From positions 286,433 to 350,432 of the forward strand of contig JAWLAT010000001.1 in assembly GCA_041395325.1 (NCBI GenBank): a stretch of 64,000 nt of DNA, written 5' to 3'. Every line of letters starts with the position of its first letter. Position 1 is the first letter of the stretch. The stretch is from JAWLAT01 sp041395325 (GTDB taxonomy: Bacteria; Pseudomonadota; Gammaproteobacteria; Xanthomonadales; SZUA-5). Under the pieces are notes generated by a model. The model saw only the letters and a list, made by a program, of their open reading frames with translations, was not told the DNA's origin and did not search any database. Below, in pieces: positions 17,651-26,514 of the stretch. Made by a program: the position numbers and the translations under genes.

Positions 17651-17974
17651 ATGAAGCGTCGCGCGATCGATCCCGAACCCATGCCAGTGGCGCCCATTGC
17701 GGCGCTGGGCCAGGCCATTGCGGCATTGCCCGACGCGGCCGCGGTCGAGGCCTTCCTGCGTGACCTGTGCACGCCGGCCGAACTGGAAGCGCTGGCCGAT
17801 CGCTGGCGCGTCGTGCCGCTGCTGCAGCAGGGCATTGCCTATCGCGAGATCCACGACCGCACCGCCGTCAGCGTGACCACGATCGGTCGCATCGCCCGCT
17901 TTCTCAATGAAGGGGCCGGTGGCTATCGCGCCGCCTTGCAGGCGCTGCAACACGAGCGGCGACATCGAAGCTGA
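17651..17974 (+). CDS. TrpR/YerC-family transcriptional regulator (probable HisR)
   Basis: A 107-residue protein with the TrpR-like fold: DLCTPAELEALADRWRVVPLLQQGIAYREIHDRT, then the helix-turn-helix VSVTTIGRIARFLNEG. This YerC-type class lies directly before hisG in Lysobacterales and is thought to repress the his genes. An ATG at 17636 is in frame but lies inside the operator palindrome, so the ATG at 17651 is preferred; neither has a clear ribosome site, suggesting a very short leader. A gap of 60 bases separates it from hisG. Confidence 0.85.
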   Translation: MKRRAIDPEPMPVAPIAALGQAIAALPDAAAVEAFLRDLCTPAELEALADRWRVVPLLQQGIAYREIHDRTAVSVTTIGRIARFLNEGAGGYRAALQALQHERRHRS

Positions 17975-18034
17975 TCGCTCTCGTTGCACCGGTCGCTGAC
18001 CGTCACCCTTTCAACTTCTGCTGCAGGACACCTC

Positions 18035-18928
18035 ATGCGAGCACGTGATCGCCTCCGCATCGCCATCCAGAAGTCCGGCCGACTCTCGGAGGCCTCGATC
18101 GACCTGCTGGCGCGGGCCGGACTGAGCTTCCGGATGAGTCGAGACCGCTTGTTCTGCTTCGGCGAAAGCCTGCCGGTGGACCTGTTGCTGGTGCGTGACG
18201 ACGACATCCCGGGATTGATCGAGCAGGGCGTCTGCGAAGCCGGCGTGGTCGGCTACAACGTCGCCCGCGAACACACGCTGGCGCAAGGCGACGAGAGCGA
18301 GCGCTTTGGCGTGGTGGCCGAGCTGGGCTTCGGCGGCTGTCGCCTGTCAATCGCGGTGCCGCAGGAAGAAGACTGGCAGGGGCCGGCGCAACTGGCCGGT
18401 CGGCGCATTGCCACCAGCTATCCCGGTCTGCTCGGCGACTATCTGCAGCGGCATGGGGTGCAGGCCGACATCGTCGTGCTCAGCGGCTCGGTGGAAATCG
18501 CCCCGCGGCTGGGCACCGCCGATCTGATCTGCGATCTGGTGTCCTCCGGTGCCACTTTGCTGGCCAACCAGCTCAAGGAAGTCGCGGTGATCATGGAGAG
18601 CGAGGCGGTGATGATCGCCACGCATGCGCCCCTGGCCGATGAGCGGCGCGAGCTGCTGGACATGCTGGTGCGGCGCCTCAACGGCGTGCTGCGCGGGCGA
18701 CAAAGCAAACTGCTGCTGTTCAACGCCCCACGCGATGCCCTGGGTGGTCTGCTGGCGCAGCTGGTCGATGCCGATCCGCCCACCACCTTGCCGCTGCAGG
18801 GGCCCAGTGATCGCGTCGCCGTGCAGGCCATCTGCCACCGCGACGTCAGCTGGCAGCAGCTGGAAGAGCTCAAGCGTGGTGGTGCCAGTCATCTGCTGGT
18901 GCTGCCGGTGGAGAAGATGCTGGTTTAG
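18035..18928 (+). CDS. hisG: ATP phosphoribosyltransferase
   Basis: First step of histidine synthesis: ATP plus PRPP to phosphoribosyl-ATP, in the cytoplasm. At 297 residues it is the long, self-regulated form with a C-terminal ACT-like domain (RVAVQAICHRDVSWQQLEELK), which binds histidine for feedback control. Family segments include RLRIAIQKSGRLSEAS and the PRPP loop region GSVEIAPRLGTADLICDLVSSG. The ATG at 18035 follows a CAGGACA ribosome site. Next is hisD after a 69-base G-rich spacer. Confidence 0.96.
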   Translation: MRARDRLRIAIQKSGRLSEASIDLLARAGLSFRMSRDRLFCFGESLPVDLLLVRDDDIPGLIEQGVCEAGVVGYNVAREHTLAQGDESERFGVVAELGFGGCRLSIAVPQEEDWQGPAQLAGRRIATSYPGLLGDYLQRHGVQADIVVLSGSVEIAPRLGTADLICDLVSSGATLLANQLKEVAVIMESEAVMIATHAPLADERRELLDMLVRRLNGVLRGRQSKLLLFNAPRDALGGLLAQLVDADPPTTLPLQGPSDRVAVQAICHRDVSWQQLEELKRGGASHLLVLPVEKMLV

Positions 18929-18997
18929 GGGCCAGGAGCTAGGGCTCAGGGCGCAGGGAAGAGCAGGATATGGGTACGGGGCGGAGAGCGGCTGGGC
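18929..18997 (+). other. G-rich spacer between hisG and hisD
   Basis: This 69-base gap is the only real spacer in an otherwise overlapping his operon. It holds repeated words built on GGAGC/AGGGCT/AGGG with no hairpin of note. It may slow ribosomes or be a dispersed repeat of the genome; the wider copy number cannot be seen from this window. Confidence 0.4.
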
Positions 18998-20329
18998 ATG
19001 ACACTGGAACCGAACAACTTGTTGCCGCGTTTTGACTGGTCGCGGCTGGATGCGTCGCAGCGACGGGCGGTGCTGGCGCGGCCGGCGCGCAGTGGCGGGG
19101 CGGAGCTGTCGGCGCAGGTGGCGCGGATCATCGCCCAGGTGCGCGCCGACGGCGACACCTGCCTGCGGGCGTTGACGCGTCGCTACGATGGCGTCGAACT
19201 GGGCGAATTGGCGGTGCCCATCGAGCAGATTCGCGCGGCCGGTGCTGAACTGTCGCCCGCCCTGCGTGACGCGATGACCCAGGCGCGGGCGCGCTTGCTG
19301 CAGTTCCACGCCGCAACCCAGGTTGATCCAGCGGCCATCGACACCGCACCTGGGCTGGTCTGCGAACGCCTGCCCCGGCCGATCCAGCGTGTTGGCCTGT
19401 ATGTGCCGGCGGGCTCGGCGCCCCTGCCGTCGACGGCGCTGATGCTGGGAGTGCCCGCGCAGCTGGCCCGCTGTCCCGAAGTGATCCTCTGCACGCCACC
19501 GCGACCGGACGGTCGTGCCGATCCGGCCGTTCTGCATGCGGCGGCGCTGTGCGGCATCGAGCGGGTATTTCTGGTCGGTGGCGCTCAGGCGATCGCCGCG
19601 ATGGCCTTCGGCACCGACAGCATTCCGGCCTGCGACAAGCTCTTTGGCCCGGGCAATGGCTGGGTCGAGGAAGCCAAGCGGCAGGTCAGCATGAGCGAGC
19701 AGGGCCCGGCCATCGACCTGCACGCCGGCCCTTCGGAAGTGCTGGTGATCGCCGATGCACAGGCCGACCCCGCTTTCGTGGCGGCCGATCTGCTGGCGCA
19801 GGCCGAACATGGCCCCGACTCGCAGGTGCTGCTGATCACGCCGGACCCAACGCTGATCGATGCGGTGGAAGGGCAGTTGCAGCAGCAATTGGCCAGTCTG
19901 CCCAGAGCGGACATCGCGCGGCAGGCCTTGGAGGCGAGCCGGGCGCTACAGGTACCCGATCTGGCCTCGGCGGTGGTGGTGTCCAATGCCTACGCGCCCG
20001 AGCACCTGATCTTGCAGACCCGCCAGCCACGGGCGCTGTTGCCCTCCGTCAGCGCCGCCGGGTCGGTGTTTCTGGGCGCCTGGACGCCGGAGAGCCTGGG
20101 CGACTACGGCTCGGGCACCAATCACGTGCTGCCTACCGGCGGCGCGGCGCGCTACACCGGCGGGGTCAGTGTGGCCAGTTTCCAGAAACTGATGACCGTG
20201 CAGGAAGCCACGCCCGCAGGCCTGGCCGCCGTCGGTCCGGATACCGTGACGCTGGCCGAGGCCGAGGGCCTGCGGGCGCACGCCCAGGCCGTGTCGGTGC
20301 GGCTGGCTGCACTGGCGAGTTCCACATGA
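18998..20329 (+). CDS. hisD: histidinol dehydrogenase
   Basis: Last two oxidations of the pathway: L-histidinol to L-histidine with NAD and zinc. 443 residues, normal length. Seen are KLFGPGNGWVEEAKRQV, the HAGPSEVLVIAD segment, YAPEHLIL with the active Glu-His pair, and the C-terminal GTNHVLPTGG. It overlaps hisC by 4 bases (ATGA), so translation is coupled. Confidence 0.96.
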   Translation: MTLEPNNLLPRFDWSRLDASQRRAVLARPARSGGAELSAQVARIIAQVRADGDTCLRALTRRYDGVELGELAVPIEQIRAAGAELSPALRDAMTQARARLLQFHAATQVDPAAIDTAPGLVCERLPRPIQRVGLYVPAGSAPLPSTALMLGVPAQLARCPEVILCTPPRPDGRADPAVLHAAALCGIERVFLVGGAQAIAAMAFGTDSIPACDKLFGPGNGWVEEAKRQVSMSEQGPAIDLHAGPSEVLVIADAQADPAFVAADLLAQAEHGPDSQVLLITPDPTLIDAVEGQLQQQLASLPRADIARQALEASRALQVPDLASAVVVSNAYAPEHLILQTRQPRALLPSVSAAGSVFLGAWTPESLGDYGSGTNHVLPTGGAARYTGGVSVASFQKLMTVQEATPAGLAAVGPDTVTLAEAEGLRAHAQAVSVRLAALASST

Positions 20330-21435
20330 GCATGCTGTCACTGGCCCGAGCGGATCTGCGCGGCTTTCGCGCCTACAGTTCGGCGCGCCTGGAAGCCGGC
20401 CATCAGGGCGTGCTGTTGAATGCCAACGAGTGGCCGTGGGCGCCGTTTGACGGCGGCGAAGGACTCAATCGCTATCCGGCGCCCCAGCCGCCCGAGCTGC
20501 TGGCCGCGCTGTCCGGGCTCTATGGCTGGCCGGCCGAAGGCATCCTTGCCGGCCGTGGATCGGACGAAGCCATCGACCTGCTGGCGCGGGGCTTCTGCGC
20601 GGCCGGTGTGGACGCCGTGCTGATCTGCCCACCCACCTTCGGCATGTACCGGATCTGCGCGCAGCTGCAGGGCGCGCGGGTCATTGAGGTGCCGCTGCTG
20701 GCCGACCAGGGTTTCGCGCTGGACAGCGAAGCCGTGCTGGCTGCGGTGGTGCAGCAGCGCCCCAAGCTGGTGTTTCTGTGCTCGCCCAACAACCCCACCG
20801 GCCAGCAGGTCGATCGCGACCAGCTGCTGGCGCTGATCGATGCGATCGGCGAGCGGGCGTTGGTCGTGGTCGACGAGGCCTATGTGGAGTTTGCCGACGG
20901 CGCCAGTCTGATCGATGCGCTGGCGAGCCGGCCGCAGTTGCTGTTGCTGCGGACGCTGTCGAAGGCCTACGGCCTGGCCGCGGTGCGGCTGGGCGTCCTG
21001 CTGGGCAGCGGCGAACTGATGGCCTTTCTGCGCGCCTTGATGGCGCCCTATCCGCTGCCGGCACCGTGTGTGGCGTTGGCGCTGCAGGCGCTGGATCCCG
21101 CGCAGACGGCGATCCGTCTGCAGCGGCTGGCCTTGCTGCGTAGCGAGCGCGAGCGCCTGGCCGCGGCCCTGCGCAGCAGTCCGCTGGTCAGCCATGTCTG
21201 GCCCAGTGACGCCAACTTCCTCTGCTTTCGCTGTCTGGATGCCACGGCCCTGTTGCGCCAGTTGGCCGCGCGCGGGCTGGTGCTGCGCGATGTCTCGCAC
21301 TACCTCGGGCTGAGCCAGTGTCTGCGCCTGAGCGTGGGCACACCCATACAGAATGACGCCGTGCTGAGTGCGCTGGCCGAGCTGGCCAGTGCAGCTGCGG
21401 CGGCCACCACCGAGAGTGAATCCTCATGCCTCTGA
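20326..21435 (+). CDS. hisC: histidinol-phosphate aminotransferase
   Basis: PLP enzyme converting imidazole acetol phosphate and glutamate to histidinol phosphate. 369 residues, fold-type I. Motifs: NANEWPW near the N-terminus, CSPNNPTGQ, VVVDEAYVEF, and the PLP lysine K213 in TLSKAYGLAAVRLG. The start MSML at 20326 overlaps the hisD stop; the C-terminus overlaps hisB by 10 bases. Confidence 0.96.
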   Translation: MSMLSLARADLRGFRAYSSARLEAGHQGVLLNANEWPWAPFDGGEGLNRYPAPQPPELLAALSGLYGWPAEGILAGRGSDEAIDLLARGFCAAGVDAVLICPPTFGMYRICAQLQGARVIEVPLLADQGFALDSEAVLAAVVQQRPKLVFLCSPNNPTGQQVDRDQLLALIDAIGERALVVVDEAYVEFADGASLIDALASRPQLLLLRTLSKAYGLAAVRLGVLLGSGELMAFLRALMAPYPLPAPCVALALQALDPAQTAIRLQRLALLRSERERLAAALRSSPLVSHVWPSDANFLCFRCLDATALLRQLAARGLVLRDVSHYLGLSQCLRLSVGTPIQNDAVLSALAELASAAAAATTESESSCL

Positions 21436-22490
21436 AGCTGCTGTTTGTCGATCGCGATGGCTGTCTGATCGAGGAACCGCCCGACGAACAGATCGACAGC
21501 CTGGACAAGTTCCGGCTGCTGCCCGAGGTGATTCCTGCGCTGCGCCGCTTCGTTGCGGCCGGCTACGAGCTGGTGATGGTCAGCAATCAGGATGGGCTGG
21601 GCACCGAGCGTTTTCCACTGGCCGATTTCGAGCCGCCGCAGCGCCTGCTGCTGGAGATTCTCGAGACCCAGGGTGTGCGCTTCCGCGAGATCCTGATCGA
21701 CCGACATTTCCCGGATGAGCCGAACGAGACGCGCAAGCCGAAGATCGGCATGGCGTTGCACTATCTGCGCGATGGGCTGATCGATCGCGAACACAGTCTG
21801 ATGGTGGGTGATCGCGAGACCGATCTGCAGTTCGCGCAGAACCTGGGCGTGGCCGGCTATCGCGTGGGTCCGGACGGACTGAGCTGGCCGGAGATCGCCC
21901 GCGTCGTGCTCGATCGGCCGCGGCAGGCGCAGGTCGAGCGTCGGACTCGGGAGACGCAGATCCAGGTCAGCGTCGATCTGGATGCCGAGGTCGATCCGCA
22001 GATCCACACCGGGCTGGGTTTCTTCGATCACATGCTGGAGCAGCTGGGCAAGCATGGTGGCTTCGCGCTGCAGCTGCGCTGCGAGGGTGATCTGCACATT
22101 GACGAGCACCACACGGTGGAGGACTGCGCGCTGGCGCTCGGCTCGGCATTGCGGCAGGCCTTGGGCGACAAACGCGGGATTGCTCGCTACGGCTTTGTGG
22201 CGCCGATGGACGAGGCGCTGGCCGAGGTGGCACTGGATCTGTCCGGCCGCCCTTGGTTCGAATTCCGCGGTGAATTCCCGCGCGAACAGGTGGGGCAGCT
22301 GCCCACTGAACTGGTGCCGCACTTCTTCCGTTCGCTGGCCGAAACGCTGGGTGCCACGCTGCACCTGAGCGTGCGCGGCGACAACGCCCATCACATGATC
22401 GAAGGCTGCTTCAAGGCGGTCGCGCGTTGTCTGCGCCAGGCCTTTGCGCGCCAGGGCGACACCCTGCCATCGACCAAGGGGGCGCTGTGA
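21426..22490 (+). CDS. hisB: bifunctional histidinol-phosphatase / IGP dehydratase
   Basis: A 354-residue fusion. The N-terminal part (to about 165) is a HAD phosphatase with LFVDRDGCLIEE (D9 nucleophile, D11) and VGDRETDLQFAQN; the C-terminal part is imidazoleglycerol-phosphate dehydratase with HTGLGFFDHMLEQLGKH and DEHHTVEDCALALG, the manganese-binding repeats. This fusion is typical of gammaproteobacteria. It overlaps hisC upstream and hisH downstream (GTGA). Confidence 0.97.
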   Translation: MPLKLLFVDRDGCLIEEPPDEQIDSLDKFRLLPEVIPALRRFVAAGYELVMVSNQDGLGTERFPLADFEPPQRLLLEILETQGVRFREILIDRHFPDEPNETRKPKIGMALHYLRDGLIDREHSLMVGDRETDLQFAQNLGVAGYRVGPDGLSWPEIARVVLDRPRQAQVERRTRETQIQVSVDLDAEVDPQIHTGLGFFDHMLEQLGKHGGFALQLRCEGDLHIDEHHTVEDCALALGSALRQALGDKRGIARYGFVAPMDEALAEVALDLSGRPWFEFRGEFPREQVGQLPTELVPHFFRSLAETLGATLHLSVRGDNAHHMIEGCFKAVARCLRQAFARQGDTLPSTKGAL

Positions 22491-23095
22491 GCGTCGTGCT
22501 GGTCGATGCCGGCGGCAGCAACCTCGGTTCAGTCCATGCGGCGCTCGGTCGGCTGGGCGTCGATGCGCCGGTCACCGGCGACCCAGCGCAGATTCGGAAC
22601 GCGACCCACGTGATCCTGCCCGGCGTTGGCGCCGCCGCGGTGGCGATGGCGCGGTTGCAGGCGCAGGGCCTGGTGACGCTGATCCGCGAATTGCGGCAGC
22701 CGGTGCTCGGGGTCTGCGTCGGCATGCAAATCCTCTACGAGCACTCGGAGGAGGGCGATACGCCCTGCCTGGGCGTGCTGCCCGGTCGGGTGCGGCGGCT
22801 CCAGGGCGGGCCCGGGCTGCGGGTGCCGCACATGGGCTGGAATGACCTGCAGGCGCACGATCGCCCGCATCCATTGCTGGCGGGTCTGGTTGACCAGTAC
22901 GCCTATTTCGTGCACAGCTTTGCCGCGCCGCTGAGCGGCGATACCCTGCTCAGCTGCGAGCACGGCGAGCGCTTTACCGCCATGGCGGCCAACGGCAACT
23001 TTCACGGCGCGCAGTTCCATCCGGAGCGCTCGGCCGCGACGGGTGCGCGGCTGCTGCAGAATTTCCTTGAACTGACCGGTGGAGACGCCGCATGA
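22487..23095 (+). CDS. hisH: imidazole glycerol phosphate synthase, glutaminase subunit
   Basis: Class I glutamine amidotransferase feeding ammonia to HisF. 202 residues from a GTG start that overlaps the hisB stop. The triad is complete: C77 in LGVCVGMQ, H178 and E180 in GAQFHPERS. Near the N-terminus DAGGSNLGSV replaces the more usual DYGxGNL wording, a mild divergence. Stop overlaps the hisA start by 4 bases. Confidence 0.96.
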   Translation: MSVVLVDAGGSNLGSVHAALGRLGVDAPVTGDPAQIRNATHVILPGVGAAAVAMARLQAQGLVTLIRELRQPVLGVCVGMQILYEHSEEGDTPCLGVLPGRVRRLQGGPGLRVPHMGWNDLQAHDRPHPLLAGLVDQYAYFVHSFAAPLSGDTLLSCEHGERFTAMAANGNFHGAQFHPERSAATGARLLQNFLELTGGDAA

Positions 23096-23838
23096 ATTTC
23101 GCGCTCTATCCGGCCATTGATCTGCGTGAGGGGCGTGTGGTGCGCCTGTACCAGGGCGACTACGCGCAGGAAACCCGCTACGCCTCCGACCCGGTTGCGC
23201 TGGCTCAGCAGTACGAAGAGGCCGGTGCAACCTGGCTGCATGTGGTCGATCTGGACGGTGCACGCGGTGAATCCAGCGGCAATCTCTACGTGATCGAGGA
23301 GATCGCCACCCAGACCGCGTTGCGGCTGCAGTCCGGCGGCGGTGTGCGCGATGAGGCCGGTCTGCAACGGCGTTTCGATGCCGGGGTCAGCCGTGCCGTG
23401 GTCGGCAGTCTGGCGGTGCGCGAACAGGCGCTGGTGCGCGACTGGTTCGGCCGCTTCGGGCCGGAAGCCTTGTGCCTGGCCGCCGACGTGCGCGCCGATG
23501 CGCAGGGGCGCTGGATCGTCCAGGTGGCCGGCTGGGAAGCCTCCGGCGGCTGCGATCTGGACGAGCTGATCTGTGCCTATCAGGACGTCGATCTGCGCCA
23601 CGCCCTGTGCACTGACGTCTCCCGCGACGGCACCCTGGCCGGACCGAATGTGGCGCTCTATCAAGGGCTGGCCCAACGTTATCCGTGGCTGCAAATCCAG
23701 GCCTCCGGCGGCATCGCCGAACTGGACGATCTCCGCGCGCTGCAGCAGGCACAGGTGGAAGCCGTGATCATCGGCAAGGCGCTGCTGGACGGCCGCTTCG
23801 AACTGCAGGAGGCGCTGGCATGCTCACGCGCCGCCTGA
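23092..23838 (+). CDS. hisA: ProFAR isomerase
   Basis: Beta/alpha-barrel enzyme opening the ribose of ProFAR to PRFAR. 248 residues. The N-terminal AIDLREGRVVRLYQGDY holds the first catalytic Asp (D8), and TDVSRDGTLAGPN holds the second. It overlaps hisH by 4 bases and hisF by 19. Confidence 0.96.
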   Translation: MNFALYPAIDLREGRVVRLYQGDYAQETRYASDPVALAQQYEEAGATWLHVVDLDGARGESSGNLYVIEEIATQTALRLQSGGGVRDEAGLQRRFDAGVSRAVVGSLAVREQALVRDWFGRFGPEALCLAADVRADAQGRWIVQVAGWEASGGCDLDELICAYQDVDLRHALCTDVSRDGTLAGPNVALYQGLAQRYPWLQIQASGGIAELDDLRALQQAQVEAVIIGKALLDGRFELQEALACSRAA

Positions 23839-24617
23839 TTCCCTGCCTGGACGTACGCGACGGCCAGGTGGTCAAGGGCGTGCGCTTTCGAGATCACGTG
23901 GTCATGGGCGAAATTCTCGATCTGGCCCTGCGCTATCGCGACGAGGGTGCCGACGAGTTGGTTTTCTACGACATCACCGCCAGCCCGCAGGGCCGCCGGG
24001 TCGACCGCAACTGGGTTGAGAAGGTGGCTTGCGCCATCGACATCCCCTTTTGCGTGGCCGGCGGGATTCGCAGCGAAGACGATGCCCGCGCCATCCTGCA
24101 CGCCGGTGCCGACAAGATCAGCATCAACACCCCCGCGCTGCTGGATCCGACACTGATCGACACGCTGGCGGCCGCTTTCGGCAGTCAGTGTGTGGTCGTC
24201 GGCATCGATTCGCTGCCCCTGGCCGAGTCCGGCTGGTGCGTGCACCAGTTCACCGGCGACCCCGAGCGCAGTCGTGAGGCCGGTCGCGACACGCTGGCCT
24301 GGATCGACGAGGTGCAGGACCGTGGCGCCGGCGAGATCGTGCTCAACTGCATGAACACCGATGGGGTGCGGCGAGGCTACGATCTGACTCAGCTGCAGGC
24401 TGCTCGCGGCCGTTGTCGCGTGCCGCTGGTGGCCTCCGGCGGAGCGGGCACGATGGCGCATTTCGTCGAAGTTTTCGAGCGGGCAGACGCGGATGCCGCG
24501 CTGGCCGCGAGCGTCTTTCATTCCGGTGAGGTGCCAATCCCGCAGCTCAAGTTGCATTTGCAGCAGGCCGGCATCGCGGTCCGTCCCTGGCAAGCCGTCG
24601 CGGAGGTGGCCGCATGA
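23820..24617 (+). CDS. hisF: imidazole glycerol phosphate synthase, cyclase subunit
   Basis: Barrel subunit that closes the imidazole ring using ammonia from HisH. 265 residues. LIPCLDVRDGQVVKG carries D11; VVVGIDSL holds the second catalytic Asp; MNTDGVRRGYDL and ASGGAGTMAHF are family segments. Start ATG 23820 is inside hisA. Its stop overlaps the hisIE start by 4 bases. Confidence 0.97.
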   Translation: MLTRRLIPCLDVRDGQVVKGVRFRDHVVMGEILDLALRYRDEGADELVFYDITASPQGRRVDRNWVEKVACAIDIPFCVAGGIRSEDDARAILHAGADKISINTPALLDPTLIDTLAAAFGSQCVVVGIDSLPLAESGWCVHQFTGDPERSREAGRDTLAWIDEVQDRGAGEIVLNCMNTDGVRRGYDLTQLQAARGRCRVPLVASGGAGTMAHFVEVFERADADAALAASVFHSGEVPIPQLKLHLQQAGIAVRPWQAVAEVAA

Positions 24618-25246
24618 CTCAGCAATTGGCCGGCGATCGACGCAGCGAAGATCTGGACTGGGCCAAGGGTGACGGGCTCCTCCCGGCCATCGTCCAGGAT
24701 GCCGATGACGGCCGGGTGCTGATGCTCGGCTACATGAACGCGCAGGCCCTGCAGCAGACGCTGGCGAGCGGGCGCGTCTGTTTCTGGTCGCGCAGCAAAC
24801 AGCGGCTGTGGACCAAGGGCGAGCAGAGCGGGCACTGGCTGACGCTGGTCGAGGCGCGCGCGGATTGCGACGCCGACACGCTGTTGCTGCGCGCCCGCCC
24901 CGCCGGTCCCACCTGTCACCTGGGCACCGACACCTGTTTCGGCGCCGACGATCCGGGGCCGGCGCTGGCTTTCCTGGCTGATCTGGGACGGGTCATCGAG
25001 TCGCGTCGCGACGCGGCGCCCGACAGCAGCTACACCGCCCGGCTGTTTGCCGCCGGCACCCGCCGCATCGCGCAGAAGGTTGGCGAAGAAGGGGTCGAGA
25101 CGGCGCTGGCCGCCGTTGCCCAGGATGCGCCGGCACTGCTGGGTGAAGCGGCAGACCTGCTCTATCACCTGCAAGTGCTGCTGGCCGATCGGGGCCTGGG
25201 CCTGCTCGATGTGGTGGCGGAACTGCGCCGACGGCACGGCGGCTGA
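24614..25246 (+). CDS. hisI: bifunctional PR-AMP cyclohydrolase / PR-ATP pyrophosphatase
   Basis: A 210-residue HisIE fusion doing steps 2 and 3 of the pathway. The HisI half (to about 115) has FWSRSKQRLWTKGEQSGH and the zinc residues in DCDADTLL and CHLGTDTC. The HisE half has KVGEEGVETALAA and EAADLLYHLQVLL, the metal-binding Glu/Asp helix bundle. It closes the operon; the next gene is convergent 18 bases away, and no clear terminator hairpin is present. Confidence 0.96.
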   Translation: MTQQLAGDRRSEDLDWAKGDGLLPAIVQDADDGRVLMLGYMNAQALQQTLASGRVCFWSRSKQRLWTKGEQSGHWLTLVEARADCDADTLLLRARPAGPTCHLGTDTCFGADDPGPALAFLADLGRVIESRRDAAPDSSYTARLFAAGTRRIAQKVGEEGVETALAAVAQDAPALLGEAADLLYHLQVLLADRGLGLLDVVAELRRRHGG

Positions 25247-25264
25247 GCCGGCCGTCCGCGCAGA

Positions 25265-25711
25265 TCAATCAGACCGCCGCCATTCGAAGCGGATCGGATT
25301 GCCGCCGTCCAGCGTCGAGATGGTCGCCTCCAGCTGGTCGCCGTCGCGTCGGTAGACGATGCGTTGGGGAAAGTCGTGATCGGGGTTGCTGAAATGGGCC
25401 TCCTGGCCCACCACGTGCTCGGCCCGGAAAGGCACCGGCGTGCCACCGCTGGGTGCCGCCCAGTAGACCAGCGTTCCGTCGGCGTCGGCGCTGATGCGCA
25501 GAAACTCGAAGCCGGTCCGGCCGGCGCCGTTGCCATTGCGCCCCAGGCCCAGCATCAAGCCATCGCGCGGCGGCAACCAGACTTCCTCAGCCCAGCCGCT
25601 GTTCGGCTGGGCCACCCAATGACCCGCCAGCCAGTGCAGCTCCGCTACCTCGGCCGCTGGGCTCGCCAGCGGGGCGCACAACAGCAGCGGCAGACAGCGG
25701 AACAGGTTCAT
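25265..25711 (-). CDS. DUF6265 family secreted protein
   Basis: A 148-residue protein with a signal peptide (MNLFRCLPLLLCAPLASPAAA-like) and the DUF6265 core: LHWLAGHWV near the start, EEVWLPPRDGLMLGLGR, and a tail of beta strands including SNPDHDFPQRIVYRRDGD. The family function is unknown, though a lipid-binding beta barrel is plausible. It follows the membrane protein gene on the same strand; an operator-like word lies in the gap. Confidence 0.72.
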   Translation of the reverse strand: MNLFRCLPLLLCAPLASPAAEVAELHWLAGHWVAQPNSGWAEEVWLPPRDGLMLGLGRNGNGAGRTGFEFLRISADADGTLVYWAAPSGGTPVPFRAEHVVGQEAHFSNPDHDFPQRIVYRRDGDQLEATISTLDGGNPIRFEWRRSD

Positions 25712-25740
25712 CGGCCTCTCCAGGTGGCGATCAGCGGATT

Positions 25741-25754
25741 ATCCGACAGCGGAT
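25741..25754. promoter_or_regulatory. operator-like palindrome near the DUF6265 gene
   Basis: ATCCG-ACAG-CGGAT is a palindrome 30 bases before the DUF6265 start. Eleven of its first 12 bases match a word in the TetR gene promoter (the complement of 26492-26503), so one regulator may bind both. Confidence 0.4.
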
Positions 25755-25765
25755 GGGCACGAAGC

Positions 25766-26419
25766 TCATGCTCGAGCTTGCCGCCATAACAGCACCGCCA
25801 GGCCGATCTGCCACAGGCCCAGCAGGACCACGACCAGCAGCATGCCGTGCACATCCAGCTTGAGCCAACCGGCCAGCAGCGCGAGTGAGGTGATCGCGGC
25901 CGACACGACGCCGTAACCACCCAGCGTGCGAGTCATGCCGCGGTGCCCGCACAGGCCGATCGACCACAGGCCAACGCCCAGCAACAACGCCACACTGCCT
26001 GCGTTCGCCAAAGCCTGATTCAGCTGCCAGCTGAACTGCAGCAACTGGATCGTTGCCGCGCCGGGATCGCTGACGGCGGCCGCGAAACCGGGTACGGCGA
26101 AGCCGTTGACCAGGGCGGCCAGCGTCTGCAGTACGGCACCGATGCTCCAGGCCAGTGTGCCTGCCCGTCGCAGCGGGGCCAGCAGAACGAGTTGACGGGT
26201 GGCCTCGCCCAACAGCCACAGCAGTGTCAGCAACAGGGTGATGAGTCCGCCATGGACGCCGGCGGCCAGCGGCGCCACGCGCGCCATCGAGGCCAGTCGT
26301 GCGGCGAGATCTTCGCCGTGAGCGACGGGATGATGGGCCATCGCGGCGATGGTCAGCACGCTGACCAGGCCGATCAGACCGGCCAGCCAGCGGCTCGGCA
26401 AGGTGGCTTCCTGGTTCAT
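25766..26419 (-). CDS. membrane protein, six helices
   Basis: A 217-residue integral membrane protein with about six hydrophobic helices and a short N-terminal tail (MNQEATLPSRW). HHPVAHGED is the main polar segment, facing outward between helices 1 and 2. I do not recognise a function. It is divergent from the TetR regulator gene, the classic layout for a regulator and its target. Confidence 0.7.
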   Translation of the reverse strand: MNQEATLPSRWLAGLIGLVSVLTIAAMAHHPVAHGEDLAARLASMARVAPLAAGVHGGLITLLLTLLWLLGEATRQLVLLAPLRRAGTLAWSIGAVLQTLAALVNGFAVPGFAAAVSDPGAATIQLLQFSWQLNQALANAGSVALLLGVGLWSIGLCGHRGMTRTLGGYGVVSAAITSLALLAGWLKLDVHGMLLVVVLLGLWQIGLAVLLWRQARA

Positions 26420-26473
26420 GAGCGGAACTCCATTGAGAATCGGAGCGCCATCATCGCGACCGGCCTACGACAG

Positions 26474-26503
26474 TTGTCGGACAATCCGCAGCCGCTGTCC
26501 GAT
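26474..26503. promoter_or_regulatory. candidate TetR operator in the divergent gap
   Basis: TTGTCGGACAA (26474-26484) is a palindrome with one central base. A second half site, TGTCCGAT (26496-26503), follows at a 12-base gap. They lie between the membrane protein and TetR genes, and a similar word recurs before the DUF6265 gene at 25741. Confidence 0.45.
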
Positions 26504-26514
26504 CTGAGCCATCG

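Noticed and set aside
18347..19888. A 513-codon minus-strand frame across hisG and hisD
   Set aside because: Antisense shadow of two well-supported genes.
25200..25264. Terminator after hisIE
   Set aside because: GC-rich inverted words are present but no T run follows.
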